Of a stretch of DNA of 26,379 nucleotides, positions 1 through 11,593 are shown one piece after another (position 1 is the stretch's first letter; each line of letters starts with the position of its first letter). The notes beneath the pieces were generated by a model. It did no database searches, was not told the DNA's origin, and saw only the letters and a program-made list of their open reading frames with translations. Source of the stretch: Circinella minor. Lineage: Eukaryota > Mucoromycota > Mucoromycetes > Mucorales > Lichtheimiaceae. Both the position numbers and the translations under genes were made by a program. The DNA lies in contig JAEPRB010000394.1 of assembly GCA_016758965.1 (NCBI GenBank), positions 1-26,379 on the forward strand. The letters run 5' to 3'.

Positions 1-322
1 TTGACTGATGATACGAATTAGTATTAGGAACTAAAGCCCGAGACCCCTCGGGATATTAGTTCCCCAAGGTTAAAAATTTTTAAATAATTGCTTCTTACTA
101 TTTATACCAGCTACAATTTCTTTAATTCCCTCCATGTAACACAGAAACGTAAAAGAAATCTCCTCCTTCTTTTTTATTGGTTTAAAAAAATACAAAAATG
201 TGTAACTAGGTAACAATAATGCCATGTGCGGTCGGTTAAATGTTTTTAAGTTAACATTTTTTTTTTGCGGTTTATAAAAGCTGAGCTGAAAAAAAAATAG
301 GTGAAACTCTCAGACCACCTGC
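1..322. other. Intergenic DNA downstream of the parvulin gene
   Basis: Apart from the stem-loop at 27-63 I see no gene here. The stretch is AT-rich with runs of A and T. It should hold the 3' untranslated region of the minus-strand parvulin gene that ends at 323, and possibly the edge of a gene beyond the window. Confidence 0.5.
27..63. repeat. Two-step stem-loop (imperfect palindrome)
   Basis: An outer stem pairs GGAACTAA (27-34) with TTAGTTCC (56-63). An inner stem pairs CCCGAG (37-42) with CTCGGG (47-52) around the loop ACCC. Its inner stem is far more GC-rich than its surroundings. It lies about 260 bp beyond the parvulin stop codon. It could be part of a small mobile element, a transcript terminator structure or chance; nothing here decides between these. 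Confidence 0.45.
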
Positions 323-1556
323 CTACTTGCGTTCCTCCTGATTTTTGAAGTAAAAAAAAAAAAAAAAAGTTATTATGTATTGGTTTTGACTTTGATATAT
401 ATTTATAACTTACCACCATAATAATATGATAACCAAACCCTGTTTTAACCTATATAATAATATAATTATAATAATATTTTAATTAATAAAAAATGAATTA
501 CAGTTTATTATTATATATATAAAAAAAAAATTGGGAAATAAAAAATACTTACGGGTGGATCAGTCAAGATGGGTTTATCTAATTATTATACAATAATTGC
601 ATAAATTATATATATTATTACTTTATATTGAACCTACTCCCCCTTTTCCTTCTAGTTCAATACTCCCTGCCCTCCCCCCTTTTTTTTATATAACTTACCA
701 CAAGTACTTGGTTGTAATGCAAAAGCTGAAAAAAAGAGAAAATGATTATTATTAGGAGTTAAAAAAAAAGAGAGGGGGGGGAAAGGTTGTTTGTTCTCAC
801 AACAATCCATCATTTTCCAACTCTGTTTGAAACCAATCTTTTTTTCTTTTCTAACCCCTAATAATTTCCTTTACCTGCATCTTGAAAAGCTCCAACCATT
901 GAACCTCGCGTCATCCATCCCAATGAACCTTATATAATAATAATAATAAAATGAGTATGAAAGATTCTAGTAAATTTATAGTATAATTTCTCCTCGAGGA
1001 TATCGTTCCTTTTACCTCCTGCTTTTGCTTTATCTTCACTATATAATTCTGCGACCTAAAAAGTTTGAATAGAGTCCATAATATTAATTAGATTATTATA
1101 ATATATATATATATATATAAAATCACATACCTTATCGAATCTCATATTTTCTTCTTTGATCTTTGCTAAAGCTTCCATTACCTTATTATTATTTAATTTA
1201 TTTGTTAATACTTCTTTTGAGGTTCCAAAACAATATAAAAACGATCCATTGATATATGTTATTAAAATACCTTGGCATGCTTTTCACAAAGAATATGTCG
1301 CACCTGTTATATATATATATAAGTTAACATTATTTTTTCTTTTTTAATCGAGTAAAACGTGTTACCTTGATACTGTTGGCAGCTTTCAACTTGCCTGACT
1401 TTTTACCATCATCACCTAAATGAAATGAACATAAAGGACTTTTATTATTTAGTTCATTTCAAATATCTTTTTTTTTTATTTAAAAATATCATTTTTTTTT
1501 ATACCAGATGCAGCAGCTTTTGTCTTTTGTCCAGCAGCTTGTTTCTTTTTAGGCAT
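323..1556 (-). CDS. PIN4: Parvulin-type peptidyl-prolyl cis-trans isomerase, PIN4/Par14 family
   Basis: Encodes a predicted 127-residue parvulin that isomerises peptide bonds before proline. PIN4/Par14 proteins are nuclear and tied to pre-rRNA processing. I spliced ten exons on the minus strand: 1505-1556, 1366-1415, 1271-1303, 1131-1181, 1016-1055, 875-928, 699-725, 553-578, 414-449 and 323-337. All introns are GT-AG and the chain is in frame to TAG. A lysine-rich N-terminal tail (MPKKKQAAGQKTKAAASG) precedes the parvulin domain. Family hallmarks are [49 protein letters not shown] and the C-terminal EERK. The N-terminal basic tail and the absence of a WW domain separate it from PIN1. The longest exon is only 54 nt, which is extreme for so small a gene. 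It is divergent from the helicase gene, with 248 bp between the start codons. Confidence 0.93.
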
Positions 1557-1804
1557 TTTCTAATATAATATTAAATGTTTATAGAAAGTTATATACTTTG
1601 GGGAATATGTGTGTGTATATCGGGTAAAATTGCAGTCATCTAAGCCACAATAATGCAAATTGTTAGAGTAACCTTTTTTTGTGTAACTATAAAAAAGGTC
1701 CGATAGCCCTGGAGTTAATTTTTTCTTTATCCCTTTTCCATAACTTTTTTTTTTTTTTTCCCCTTTACTTATTTTGTGTTGACACAACATTTTATATTAT
1801 AATA

Positions 1805-4224
1805 ATGTTACAACACACCATTCGAGCAATCTCGGGTCTTTCTTTATATACCACACGTAATGCTATTCGTGTTACTACTACAACTACAGGTAAAATATAT
1901 ATAATAATAATATAATAAAATATGGTTTTTTTTTCAAATGAAAATAAAAATACATTGAGAAAAATAGATCGACTAATAAAAAAAAAACTTTTTTTTTTTT
2001 GACAGGTCCACGATCCATTGTTGGCAGGAATGTTACATTAACCAATGTACCCTTAACTCGTCGTTTACTTCATGTTCAACCTACCTTATATAACAGAAAT
2101 GCAGCAGTGGCTGCATCAGTTACCAAGGAACCTGTTGTTGTTGCTACCGCTACTACTACTGAAACTATCATTTCAAAAGAGGAACCAGTAACAGTAGAAG
2201 AAGTTTCACCTGAGAAACCAGAACCAAAACGTTTTGCCGATTTAAAAGCCATTCATCCATTGAGTCAACAAGCTTTAAAAAATGTTTTCAAATATGATAC
2301 CATGTCTACTGTTCAAGAAGCTGTCTTGTCTCGTCTTCCAAATACAAATGATATGTTTGTCAAGGCTAAAACGGGTACTGGTAAAACACTTGCCTTTTTG
2401 GTAGCTGCATTAGAAAAGGTGGTTGCTGGCAAAGACAAGTCAGATATGCGTCATTTTGATGGTTCTTCCATTTTCATTATTTCACCTACACGTGAATTGG
2501 CACATCAAATTGCTCAAGAAGCTACCAAATTGACCAAGTTTTATCCATTGAATGTTCATTGTTTTGTTGGTGGTGAATCCAAATTCAAACAAATCAAGGG
2601 TCTTGAACGTTCTCGTTGTGATATTGTTGTGGGTACCCCAGGTCGTTTGAATGATTTGTTAGAAAGTCGTCAACATTTCCGTAAAATGGTTTCAACTACT
2701 CAAGTTTTGGTTTTGGATGAAGCAGATCAATTGGTAGATATGGGATTTAAACAAGAAGTGCAACGTATCTTGAGTTATTTACCAAAGGAAAACCGTCAAA
2801 CGTTGTTGTTTTCTGCTACTTTATCGGATGAAATTCGTGGATCGGTTGGTAAATTCGCACTTTCCAAGGATTATGATTTGATTGATACAGTAGGTGAAGA
2901 AGATGTCAATACACATTTACATGTAAAACAATCAGCCTTGGTTGCTCCTTATAAGGAACAAATTCCTTTATTGCGTAACTTGTTGAATAATTATGAAGCT
3001 GCTAATGAAGGCAAGACGATTGTGTTCTTACCTACGACCAAATCCACTATGGCCTATGCAAGATTATTCAAACTTTTGTTACCAGAACGTCGTGTATTCG
3101 AATTACATTCACGCAAGAATCAAAGTGAACGTAGCCGAATTTCTCAACAATTCAAACGTGCAAGAGAAGGAACTATTTTGTTTACATCGGATGTCTCTGC
3201 TCGTGGTGTCGATTATCCAGGTGTTTCCTTGGTTGTACAAGTGGGTGTTCCTTCATCCCGTGAACAATATATTCATCGATTAGGTCGTACAGGTCGTGCT
3301 GGTAATGCTGGTGAAGGTATTTTGGTAGCTGCTCCATTTGAAGATGCTTTTATTAAGCATGAAATTGGTGATTTACCAGTTGAAAGTTTAATTGCACCTG
3401 AAATTGATGAAGCTGAACACGAAGAAACAAAGAAGCTTATGACTTATTTCAATGATAAACTTGTGGATGAAGAATTTACTCGTGAAATTTATACCTCTTA
3501 TCTCGGATACTGTAAGTTTTTTTTTTTTATGGTGTGGGTTAGGTTTTGATGATAACAATATGAGTCAAAGATCTTTTTTGTTAACAATGTTTATATATAT
3601 ATATATATATAAATAGATGTTGGTAGAATGCAAACATTGAGACGATCTCGTGAAGATACATTGGAACATGCTGGAGCATTCTTACGTGGTTTGGATATTG
3701 AAGAAATACCTCATCTTTCACCAAGATTCCTTCAACAAGTAGGTCTTGTTGAAAAGAAGAGACGTGATGGCCCAAGAGGAGGAGGATCATCTTCATTCAA
3801 TTCTTCTTTTTCACCAAGACGTGAAAGACGTTCAAGTGATGGATTCTTTAAAAACAGATTTGATGATTCTCAATCTGAAAGAAGAGATTCTTTCCGTCGT
3901 CGTGATAATAACAGTGATCGATACAATAACCGTCGTGATGACAATGGTGAACGTTACAATAACCGTCGTGATGACAATGGTGAACGTTACAATAACCGTC
4001 GTGATGACAATGGTGAACGTCACAATAACCGTCGTGATAACAACAGTGAACGTTATAATGATCGTCGTGACACTAAACGTTACCATGATCGCCGTGATAA
4101 TATCAGTGATCGTTATAATGACCGCCGTCGCGATAATAATCATCGTGGTTTCAGCCGTGATAATAATCGAGGTGGAGATGAACAATCAGAAAGAAAAAGT
4201 TATAAATTTGATAGATCTGATTAA
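1805..4224 (+). CDS. MSS116: Mitochondrial DEAD-box RNA helicase, MSS116-like
   Basis: Predicted 732-residue ATP-dependent RNA helicase in three exons: 1805-1889, 2006-3511 and 3617-4224. The start at 1805 gives an arginine-bearing, hydroxylated, acid-free N-terminus (MLQHTIRAISGLSLYTTRNAI), which looks like a mitochondrial presequence. The helicase motifs appear in order: motif I AKTGTGKT (149-156), Ia PTRELAHQ, Ib TPGRL, II DEAD (266-269), III SAT (298-300), IV IVFLPT, V TSDVSARGVDYPG and VI HRLGRTGR (452-459). The MSS116 family acts as a general RNA chaperone for mitochondrial intron splicing and translation, and this layout plus a basic tail fits that family. The tail here is longer and built from an 11-residue Arg/Asp/Asn repeat. 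A paralogous mitochondrial DEAD-box protein remains possible, so the symbol is by family resemblance. Confidence 0.88.
3892..4134 (+). repeat. Coding minisatellite, about 33-bp unit, in the helicase tail
   Basis: The clearest units start at 3925, 3958, 3991 and 4024. They encode NNRRDDNGERY-type 11-mers, with shorter or diverged units on both sides. Every length change seen is a multiple of three, so the frame is kept. The product is a highly charged disordered tail rich in Arg, Asp and Asn. Basic tails in MSS116-like helicases hold RNA nonspecifically, which is the likely role here. Confidence 0.85.
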
Positions 4225-4962
4225 ATATTATAATAACTATAACCAGATAAAAAAAAATATTTTTGTATAGAAAGAACCAGAATTCCCTATCCTTACCCTT
4301 CTTTTTTTTTTCCCCATTTTATTTAAATTTTCTAAAAAAAAAAAAAAAAAATAACCCTTCTCCATTCTATTTTACTATTGTTTCATTTTTCTTTGTATGT
4401 TAACTTTTTTTTTTCTATATAGTACATTTCATATTAGCATTTTCTTTTTATTAATATTTTGTATCATCATTTCTTTCTCTTTTCATTTATAAAAAGCATT
4501 TTAAATAAACATATATATCTTATTTTAATTTAATTTATTTGTTTTTTTTTTTTTTTTTTACTATATATATATAACTATACTAAAATAGGATATTAAATGG
4601 GATAATGCACTTCATATGATAGATAACCTAATCGAAGACCCAAAATTTTTTGTTGTCAGGGAGAAATGAGTTATAAAAAAAAAAAAAGCAAAGCCTCTTG
4701 TCGTTTGGATTTTTTGTTTGTAGCCAATGAAAATTTTTGAACGCCGAACAAAAAAAAATTTTTTGCTACCCTTCAAGTATCTAAAGTAGCCTTATTCAAA
4801 CGAGTCCCTCCTCTTTTCCTGTTTCAACAGCCCCGTAGTTAATTTGTCAGGTAAAAAAAAATATATATATACTCAATTTATCTATTCATTTTTTAAAAAA
4901 AAGCAAAAAAGTTTTATAATTATATTAATGTAAATTCATTTATATATATATATATATATAGC
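4225..4962 (+). promoter_or_regulatory. Intergenic region with the eL21 promoter and a probable 5' UTR intron
   Basis: No further gene is visible. A CCAAT sequence lies near 4722. A pyrimidine-rich stretch around 4806-4830 could surround the transcription start, as is common for ribosomal protein genes. A likely untranslated-leader intron runs from the GT at 4851 to the AG at 4960-4961, ending one base before the ATG at 4963. No upstream in-frame ATG competes with this start. Long A and T runs fill the rest. Confidence 0.5.
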
Positions 4963-5851
4963 ATGCCGCACTCTTTCGGTCGTAAGTAAATCGATTAAGG
5001 AACAAAAATAATAATAATTAAGAATAATGAATAATGTTTTTTTTTTTTGGGAAACGATTTTTTATGATTTTCCCAAAAAAAAAAAAATATTTTTTATTTT
5101 TTTTTTATTTCGAAATAACTCAATTGAAAAAATGATATATTGATAATTAGTTCGCGCTCGCACCCGCCACATGTTCTCTCGCAAGTTCCGCGACCATGGT
5201 GCTATTCCATTGTCGACTTACTTGAAGACTTACAAGGTCGGTGACATTGTCGACATTAAGGCCAATGCTGCCGTCCAAAAGGGTATGCCCCACAAGTTCT
5301 ACCACGGGTATGTATTTTAAAAGTGTTTTGTGAGGTGAAAAAAAAAGAGAGAAATTGTTTCTCGGTTTTGAATAATGAAGTGTGATATTAATAATTTTTT
5401 TTTTGTTTGTATGTGTATTTTTGATCTAATAATCATATAGCCGTACTGGTGTTGTCTACAACGTCACCAAGTCTGCTGTTGGTGTGATTATTCACAAGAA
5501 GGTTGGTGGCCGCTTCATGGAAAAGCGTGTCAACCTCCGTATTGAACACGTTAAGCACTCCAAGTGCCGTCAAGAATTCTTGGACCGTGTTAAGGAAAAC
5601 CGTGCCAAGAAGGCTGCCGCTAAGGAATCCGGTGGTAAGTTTATTTTTATTTTGGAATTGGATTCAAATATTATATATATATATATTAAGGATTAAAAAA
5701 AAAATCTTATAAAACATCTTTATTGTATTTTTTTATAGCCAAGGTCTTCTTGAAGCGTCTTCCAGCTCAACCCCGTGAAGCCCGTTACGTTAAGGCCGTC
5801 AAGAACGTTCCCCAAACTATTGCTCCCGTTCCTTATGAAACTCTTTTGTAA
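4963..5851 (+). CDS. RPL21: 60S ribosomal protein eL21
   Basis: Structural protein of the large cytosolic ribosomal subunit. Four exons, 4963-4981, 5151-5307, 5441-5634 and 5739-5851, join in frame to give 160 residues, the standard eL21 length. The product starts MPHSFG and runs [48 protein letters not shown] and [18 protein letters not shown], ending PVPYETLL. All are signature stretches of fungal eL21. The first exon holds only six codons plus one base. Many codons end in C and the coding sequence is clearly more GC-rich than neighbouring genes, as expected for a very highly expressed gene. It converges with TSR3, with 207 bp between the stop codons. Confidence 0.96.
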
Positions 5852-5898
5852 AGAAAGAAAAAAAAAAGTAATGTTTGTATATTTTGGTGCTCCACTAT

Positions 5899-5904
5899 AA
5901 TAAA
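5899..5904 (+). terminator. Polyadenylation signal AATAAA of the eL21 gene
   Basis: A canonical AATAAA lies 48 bases after the eL21 stop codon, followed by A-rich DNA. It sits in the short convergent interval before the TSR3 3' end. Confidence 0.55.
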
Positions 5905-6058
5905 AGCATAAAAAAAAGGAAAAAAAAAATTTAAGATGGGGGAATATTAAATTCTGTTTTTATTTCTTTTTAATTTTTGTTATTATTGTTGATATTGTTT
6001 ATATACAAAAAAAAATATATTTAAAATGGGAAAGAGAACAAGGAGATTGTTAAAATCT

Positions 6059-6961
6059 TTATCGTATACGAGTATTGCCCAATTTATCTTGAATTTCTTC
6101 AATAGAGGATCGATCATCTTGTTCTGAATTATCTTCTTCAGAATCCTCTTCTTCTGAATCTTCTTCTTCACTACTACTAGGATAATCTCGATTGGTATTT
6201 CTAAATAAGAGTGGATCATCATCTTCATCTTCTTGTTCTCTTCGTCTTTCTTCATCCTCTTGTTCTAATTCTTTTAAATATTCATTTTGTACACGAACTA
6301 CATCGGCTGAATCTGTACATTGAGCATATCTTTCCAATAAAGCGCCATTCACTTTAGAAAAAGCATGACCCCATTTAAACTTGCCCATTAAAGCTTCACC
6401 ATGTTCTGGGAAACCAGTGATATAAAAAATAGCTGCTAATGCTTCAGCACAATTCAATTTCCAAGGTTTACCATAATTAACAGGATTGGTAGCCACAAGA
6501 TAAGGTAATAAACGATCCGTAGGTCCACGAATTTTACTAAATGGTACTTCATCCACACGTGCCCAAGAACAATCAACAACACAAGCACCATAAAGTTCAA
6601 CAATACGTCGATCGGCTGGAGAAACAGCTTTTTCACCTACAGGAGATGCAACAATACCTCGAAAACGTTGGTTGAGTTTTAAGGTTTTTAACATGTTGGT
6701 ACGTGCAAGTTTGACACCAGAACATCGTTTAGGATCACCTATTTATTTTTGTTGTATATAAAGTTTTTTTGTTTTTTAGTAGAAGCTTTTAAGTTTTAAA
6801 AGAAAAAAAAAACGAGAGAGAAGGAAAGGTGGAGTATATAGTTTCTTTTATAATACAATACAGTGATGAAAATCCCACATTGCTACTGGCATGGGAATAG
6901 AAGACTTTTCATGGTCATCAGATTCTTCTTGTTCAAAATGGCGATCAGTTCTTCTTCCCAT
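6059..6961 (-). CDS. TSR3: 18S rRNA aminocarboxypropyltransferase Tsr3
   Basis: Tsr3 transfers the 3-amino-3-carboxypropyl group from S-adenosylmethionine to N1-methyl-pseudouridine of 18S rRNA. This is the last step of the hypermodification and occurs on cytoplasmic pre-40S particles. Two exons, 6862-6961 and 6059-6738 on the minus strand, give 259 residues. The start at 6961 (MGRRTDRHFEQEE) resembles other Tsr3 N-termini. An in-frame upstream extension exists but has no family resemblance. Diagnostic stretches are AMWDFHHCDPKRCSG across the splice, VVDCSWARVDEVPF, RLLPYLVATNPVNYGKPWKL and NCAEALAAIFYITGF, all typical of the family's SPOUT-like fold. The last 60 or so residues are a Glu/Ser/Asp-rich tail with repeated SEEEDSEE blocks, common in fungal Tsr3 and probably disordered. 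Confidence 0.95.
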
Positions 6962-9259
6962 TACTTCTTTTATATCTATAGGATAATATGTAAATCCACA
7001 AAATGTTAGAGGCGGGAGCGGGGGGACAACTTGAGTTGGTTGTTCACTTGCATGATTTCGGTGGCTTATGCTTAAAGTTAAATTATAACCCTTTTTAATA
7101 CACATACGTAACAATGATAACAGTTTGATAATTAGCATGTAACTTATATAATATGACATCAATTTGGATATAAATAATATATATGTTATATATGTGAAGA
7201 ATTTTATGAAGAATAGTTACTTTTCAGGTTAGTAAAGTTCACTCAGTCACTATTTGCAATATCATTCTTTTTATTTCTTTATTTCCTCTTCAAATGTTAA
7301 TTTTTCACTCTATGAATCATTTTAAAATATTTAACAAAGTAAATATATACAATGAATGCATTATAATAACCTCCATCTTTTGTTTACATATATCCTAGAC
7401 AGTGAGGGGTGGTGTAACTTTTTTTTTCCCTGTTCAGAAATTACAGAGGGACCCCGTTAATTTCATATACAAGACATCCTTATTATTTTCACATCCTCAT
7501 TATTTTCACAGAAATTCAGGAAATGGAAAAACTGACATAATAAAAATTTCACATTCTCATTTATTTCACTTTCAATGCAAGCAGGTGGGGGGAGGGTTGA
7601 AACCTTAAAGGGTGTAATATGCTCACTTATAAAATTATATTATACATTGACTTTATTCTATTATGTGTACGTAGGTAGTTTTTGAAAATAATTGCGTTCA
7701 GATAATAAGGAATTTCTAGTTTAAGAAATATATGTCCCCCAAGCAAACGTATTTAAAGTTTAGCGCATAAAATATACAGCTTAGGCAGAATTCAGAAATT
7801 TGAGTTCTTGAAGATCTTAACATCTTTGAATAGAGTAAATACAACTTGATTTGTATATGTTTTCTGAATTGACGACTTTTATCTACAATTCGATATTTTA
7901 TAACTATTTGTTAGTCAACTGTTATTTGAATAGTAAATAGTAGAGAAAAAACATAAAAAATAATATTACATTGGTGAAGAAGATACGTAGGATAAAAGTG
8001 TGTGTTTATATTTCTTCTAAATAATGGTTTACTTTTGTGAGATTATAAAAACCACATTGGCGATATATATAAACAAGTTATAGGATCATAAAATTTTTAC
8101 AATACCACAATAATTTGCATATAGAATACATACAAAAGAGATTCATTGATTATTAACATACTGTATATCTTTTGCAATGGAAAGCATAACATACGTATGT
8201 GATATACAGTATATACATGTATACATTAAATTGAACTTGGTCCACAATTAGTGTGTCTAGACCTATATAAGGTGTATCATATTCTATAATGTTAATGTTA
8301 TTTATATTACCTGAATTAATTATTGTAGACCAGTATGTAAAAGACTACGTATTCAAGTGATAAGAGAACGAGTGTATGAGAAATCAAAGGGATAAATATA
8401 ATAGATACGTACGTATAACAAAAATAAAAATAAAACTTTGGACAATTGAATCTAAACCCAATGAAGTATTCGCAATGATTTCTTTATTTACCCGGAGAAA
8501 AGAGAAAACGATACCTCGTTACAAAAAAAGGTGTTCTCTAAAACAAAAAAGATTGAAATTATCTTTTAGACATGCAGCATAACATATATTCCTCTCTGTA
8601 AGAAGGTACGTTTTAACTTTTGTTTTTCAATGGTTAGTATCGTAAGTAGAGTATTACAAACATAATTTATACAAACATTAGACTCAAACCCTCAATGCGG
8701 ATGAGAAAGCGTGTGCGTAAATTAAGCATATAAGTAGAGAACTCGAATTATATACGTATGTGATAAAAAACGGTATGGTATTCTAAAGCTGTAAAACCTT
8801 TTATTTATATATGCGAAGTTACGTATCAAAGGTTAATAAAAGTTTTAACTAATAATATATCTGATATTAATAAGCTTTTTTTTTTCTCAATTGATATGCT
8901 TCATCATGGTGTTCTCTCTTTTTTTAAATACGGACACCATACAAAAATATTGATCAACAATTTTTTTTGGCTATACGTACAATACAAGGTTACCACATTT
9001 ATGTATATTGACATTTAATATTCACACAGAAAAAATACGTAAAAAGATATATCTTTTTATTCGTAATATCAATGAAGACGTTTTTTTGTAGATCTGTGAA
9101 ATGATTTTTATTAAAAAAAATTGTTTTTATTGTTTAATCAGACTTGATTATTTTATACCATATGTAATACACATGTATATATACATACACACACTGGCAA
9201 TAAGTTAATATAATCATTTTAAACAACTACTACTCTTTTTTTTTGGTCACACAGCTCCA
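6962..9259. other. Long gene-poor AT-rich interval
   Basis: The first few hundred bases should hold the TSR3 promoter. I found no convincing coding region in the rest. Open frames at 7402-7608 and 8376-8582 are under 70 codons, low in complexity and resemble nothing I know. The interval is rich in TACGTA and ACGTA words and in short AT palindromes. A TACGGACACC word at 8929-8938 also begins the candidate MITE in the spacer further on. No RNA gene was recognised. Confidence 0.5.
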
Positions 9260-9367
9260 ATATACAAAGCATTTTGCAAAGTTGAAAACTACACTTTATC
9301 CAAAGTGGCCAAAAGTAAAAAAAAAAATAAGCATCCAGTCACTCATTCGCTCGGAGATGCATATATT

Positions 9368-9673
9368 CGCCATAGAACACTTTGTGGTATTCATGACTCG
9401 ATTCCATGGATGAGAACCTGGGAAGATGACAGTTTGCAACGCCATACGATACATTTTGATCATCATGACTTGGTTTTGTAACTCACTAAAAAAACCTACG
9501 CGCTTATCATTACTCAGGGCAACGCCATACAATACTCTCTGATCGTCATGACTCGGCATTGTAAATCCAAAACCTAAGCAGGAATTTTGTTTACCCAGAA
9601 AAAAGATCAGTGATCTGCGACACCAAAAGGTGTCGATTCGCCATAGAACTCTCCTTTGGTTCTTATGACTCGG
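9368..9673 (+). repeat. Four dispersed copies of a ~34-nt motif, left arm
   Basis: Copies lie at 9368-9400, 9440-9473, 9523-9555 and 9639-9673. Each begins CGCCATA and ends near TCATGACTCGG or a close variant, with a variable AT/CT-rich middle. Spacing between copies is about 70-115 bp. The TGACTC core equals half of a bZIP (Gcn4/AP-1 type) site, so these could be protein-binding sites. They could equally be subterminal transposase sites. The function is unknown. Confidence 0.75.
9618..9635. repeat. Perfect hairpin CGACACC-AAAA-GGTGTCG, left arm
   Basis: A 7-bp perfect stem with a four-A loop, directly after another short palindrome (GATCAGTGATC at 9605-9615) and directly before the fourth motif copy. 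The same structure is kept in the right arm at 15764-15781. Confidence 0.6.
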
Positions 9674-10729
9674 CTTTCTTGCTTTGAGGAAACCTAGTAA
9701 GATAATCTATACTAATCACATTCCTTCCTTCCTCGGACCTCCTCGAACCTTCCAAGTACGGTTACGATCACGCCACTTGCGATTTATCTATATATTTAAC
9801 CCAAAAATATAATTGATTAAATAAAATTCTTTGTTCTTGAGGTAACAAATTGCATGTCTTTTGAAATTACTGATATGATAAACGAAATTATTATTGGAAT
9901 ATTGAATAGGAAAAATGCACTTACTCTGTTATTCATTATATATACTCTTTTGTACGGAATAAAATATTGAACAAGACGTATCGATAATGGTAACTTTTTT
10001 TGAATGAAAAGGTTCCCATATACAATAAAAAGTTAATACAATGAAATATCATTTAATTTGAATACTAAGAATATTCATCTTCGTATTGATATTAACATCC
10101 GTTCATCTGCTTCATCTCATTATCAAGTCATTACCTTGTTAACACAATTATACAGCAACATAAGAATAGTCTGTACTTTACTTCATTCAGAACAAGAATA
10201 CAAATCTTTCTTGCTTATTTGCTCAACTGACAAACTTAAATAAATAAATAAAGTGAGAAAAACTAATGACATGGTTTTTTGTTTTTCTTTTTTTTTCTAC
10301 TATTATCAACGATTGCAATTCTTTTTTTTAGTACTTACTTTATTATGGTCGTTTTCTCTCTCGTAACATATCAGTCATCTTGTGTATAGATAAGAATTTT
10401 TTTCACGCGGTATCAAAGTTAAGGGAACTCATGAATTTATGTTTCACTTCCTTTGACTATACCACTCGGTATCATTCAAAGCCTTAAATGAAAGTACAAT
10501 TAAAGGTGCAACTGGATTTTCATGCAATATCGGCACCAGTTTAGGCCCCAATAAACAGTACATCTCCATTATAAAGACTCATCTTGATAACCTTAAAAAA
10601 AAACGCCATTCATAAAAGCCCTATTCAGATAGGGATTTCACCAATGAATATATGACTTTTTTTTTTACCACGTGTTTTATCACACTAAAGATATGAAGCC
10701 AGCAGTAAAACTTGAAAGTCTACTGGTAA

Positions 10730-11166
10730 TTACGACATACAGTTAGATTTAGGCACACAATGCCAAGTGAATGAATGGAGGTGGACCAAACAGCTTGGGT
10801 AAAAATAAAGGTATACACAGGATGACCAACATGAGGGACGACCATTGCAATTAACTAAACAATAAAACAAGTGTTTCTCAAACACTTGCTCCATTGAATG
10901 CCATGCATTTGCTTCTAAAAAAGAGAAAGAATAATTAGTTAAAAAAACAAGTAGTATAGTTAAAAGAAAAAAGAGTATAGTTACAAAAAATAACCATAGT
11001 AGAAAAAAAAGAATAAAAAAAAAAAAAAGAATGTAAAAGTAAAATGGAGTCATGACTTTTAAGGTACATGACAATAAAAAAGAGGGTGTCAATAAACTAC
11101 TTACCCAGTTACAGACACGAAAAATTTGGGGAAAGAGAGAGGTTCTTTAAAAAAAACCTCAGATTA
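10730..11166 (-). other. Conserved transcription-unit-like segment, left-arm copy
   Basis: This is the mirror of 14193-14657, which is described there in its plus orientation. The minus strand holds a strong GTAAGT donor, a pyrimidine tract with AG acceptor, and a downstream open frame (10730-10894) giving a 54-residue peptide with seven cysteines. The two copies encode identical residues over the 120-codon frame that contains it. The sequence alone cannot show whether it is transcribed. Confidence 0.25.
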
Positions 11167-11593
11167 GCTTATTTTATAATGGTTCTCAGCCAATAAGAAA
11201 GTCCCAAATAACCCACTGCATTATTCTACAGTGTGTACCTTCTACAGTGTTAACAAGGTTCCCAAATGACATTGTAACTACGTATGCAACAGTAGGTTCA
11301 AATGAGTTTAGAATTATTATTTTAGTAAAATAAATATACTTATGGTTTTTGTTTTTTTGTAATGTCAAGCCTTTTTCCATAATGCAATGCGCGATTGAGT
11401 GCTATACTTATAAGTAAAGTTTTGACTCCTGTATATAAAGTAGATAAGGTTCCTGCAATCTCAAAACTAGTCAAGATAAAATAATGGTAGTTTGTTTCAA
11501 CAATATGACATATTGTAACCATATAAATATATAACGTGTAATCAAAAAGCCTATGTAATATCATTGTTGTCAGGACGAAGAAAGACCCGTTAG

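Larger units (their letters stand above)
9260..11423 (+). repeat. Left arm of a 2.17-kb inverted repeat
   Basis: This arm matches the reverse complement of 13964-16138 almost base for base. The outer edge starts ATATACAAAGCATTTTGC, mirrored before 16138. The inner edge ends at ATACTTATAAGTAAAGTTTT, mirrored from 13964. Long stretches are identical, including those giving a 120-codon open frame at 10730-11092 and a 64-codon frame at 11186-11380 (both minus strand in this arm). Other patches carry substitutions and small indels. No known transposase, reverse transcriptase or LTR is recognisable. It may be a foldback-type element with very long terminal repeats or a segmental inverted duplication. 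Confidence 0.92.

Noticed and set aside
1156..1347. 63-codon open frame on the plus strand
   Set aside because: It lies across exons and introns of the parvulin gene on the opposite strand and has no family resemblance.
3832..4185. 117-codon minus-strand frame rich in Ile, Thr and Val
   Set aside because: It is the antisense reading of the helicase tail repeat and exists only because the repeat has no stops in that frame.
1805..4224. RNA helicase of a Mucorales-type sex locus
   Set aside because: The helicase has a DEAD core with mitochondrial features, and no HMG-box or triose-phosphate transporter gene lies next to it.
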